NCBI GenBank assembly: GCA_006227785.1
Contig: SBFU01000049.1
Coordinates: 1-5,401, forward strand
Origin: Burkholderiales bacterium
Lineage (GTDB): Bacteria; Pseudomonadota; Gammaproteobacteria; Burkholderiales; Burkholderiaceae_C
Reading direction: 5' to 3'
Length of the DNA: 5,401 nucleotides
The notes below the pieces were generated by a model that worked only from the letters and a program-made list of their open reading frames with translations, was not told the DNA's origin and ran no database searches. This document shows, in pieces, positions 5,148 to 5,401 of the stretch; position 1 is the first letter of the stretch, and every line of letters begins with the position of its first letter. The position numbers and the translations under genes are program-made.

Positions 5148-5401
5148 ATGTTGACCTTCCAGCAAATCATCCTGACCCTGCAGTCCTACTGGGACCGGCA
5201 GGGCTGTGCCCTGCTCCAGCCCTACGACATGGAGGTGGGCGCCGGCACCAGCCACACCGCCACCTTCCTGCGCGCGCTGGGCCCCGAGCCCTGGAAGGCC
5301 GCCTACGTGCAGCCCAGCCGTCGCCCCAAGGACGGCCGCTACGGCGAGAACCCCAACCGCCTGCAGCACTACTACCAGTACCAGGTGGTGCTCAAGCCCG
5401 C
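5148..5401 (+). CDS. glyQ: Glycyl-tRNA synthetase alpha subunit, 3' end cut off by the window edge
   Basis: Catalytic alpha subunit of the bacterial alpha2-beta2 glycyl-tRNA synthetase, a cytosolic class II enzyme that attaches glycine to tRNA-Gly together with the beta subunit GlyS. The 84 complete residues seen are the N-terminal part of a protein of about 300 aa. [59 protein letters not shown] and [19 protein letters not shown] match the near-invariant N-terminal block of GlyQ, including the GAGTSH and [17 protein letters not shown] signatures. The ATG at 5148 gives the N-terminus expected from the E. coli alignment minus a few residues. No Shine-Dalgarno is present; a strong hairpin and TTTT occupy the place where one would be. 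In most proteobacteria glyS follows, but that lies beyond this window. Confidence 0.95.
   Translation, partial: MLTFQQIILTLQSYWDRQGCALLQPYDMEVGAGTSHTATFLRALGPEPWKAAYVQPSRRPKDGRYGENPNRLQHYYQYQVVLKP

Noticed and set aside
3153..5369. Very long open frame (738 codons) on the minus strand opposite lnt and the start of glyQ
   Set aside because: Its translation is Gln/Pro/Gly/Arg-rich low complexity with no recognisable domain. It mirrors the codon bias of lnt, whose catalytic motifs are intact on the plus strand. It is a GC-rich shadow frame.

Overview
This is a GC-rich chromosomal stretch with ordinary housekeeping content. It most likely comes from a betaproteobacterium of the order Burkholderiales; Comamonadaceae-like is my best guess, from protein wording, strong G/C third-position bias and gene order. 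It holds six protein genes, one truncated at each window edge. There is no tRNA, rRNA, CRISPR array, insertion sequence or phage signature.

Left part (1-1385): the 5' two-thirds of hppD, encoding 4-hydroxyphenylpyruvate dioxygenase of tyrosine catabolism, lies on the minus strand. It is divergent from an Lrp/AsnC-family regulator on the plus strand. The 117-bp gap between the two starts holds a TTGCA-N7-TGCAA inverted repeat that is a good candidate operator. The layout suggests that the regulator controls hppD and itself.

Middle (1386-2311): a stand-alone GNAT acetyltransferase gene of unknown substrate. It is preceded by a perfect 12-bp palindrome (AGGGTTAACCCT) fused to a good -10 box placed so that transcription would begin at or next to the ATG, which makes it a leaderless mRNA candidate. 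A short spacer with a weak promoter follows.

Right part (2312-5401): corC/ybeX (CBS-pair and CorC_HlyC domains) is followed 4 nt later by lnt, encoding apolipoprotein N-acyltransferase, almost certainly as one operon. After lnt comes a 117-nt spacer with a TAAAAT -10 box and two hairpins; the second looks like an intrinsic terminator and ends a few nt before the glyQ start codon. glyQ (glycyl-tRNA synthetase alpha subunit) runs off the right edge.

I did not find a novel multi-gene system. The items most worth a second look are regulatory: the hppD/lrp divergent operator, the palindrome-plus-leaderless arrangement before the GNAT gene, and the terminator-like hairpin abutting glyQ. The 8-C tract at codons 4-6 of corC is also worth checking.
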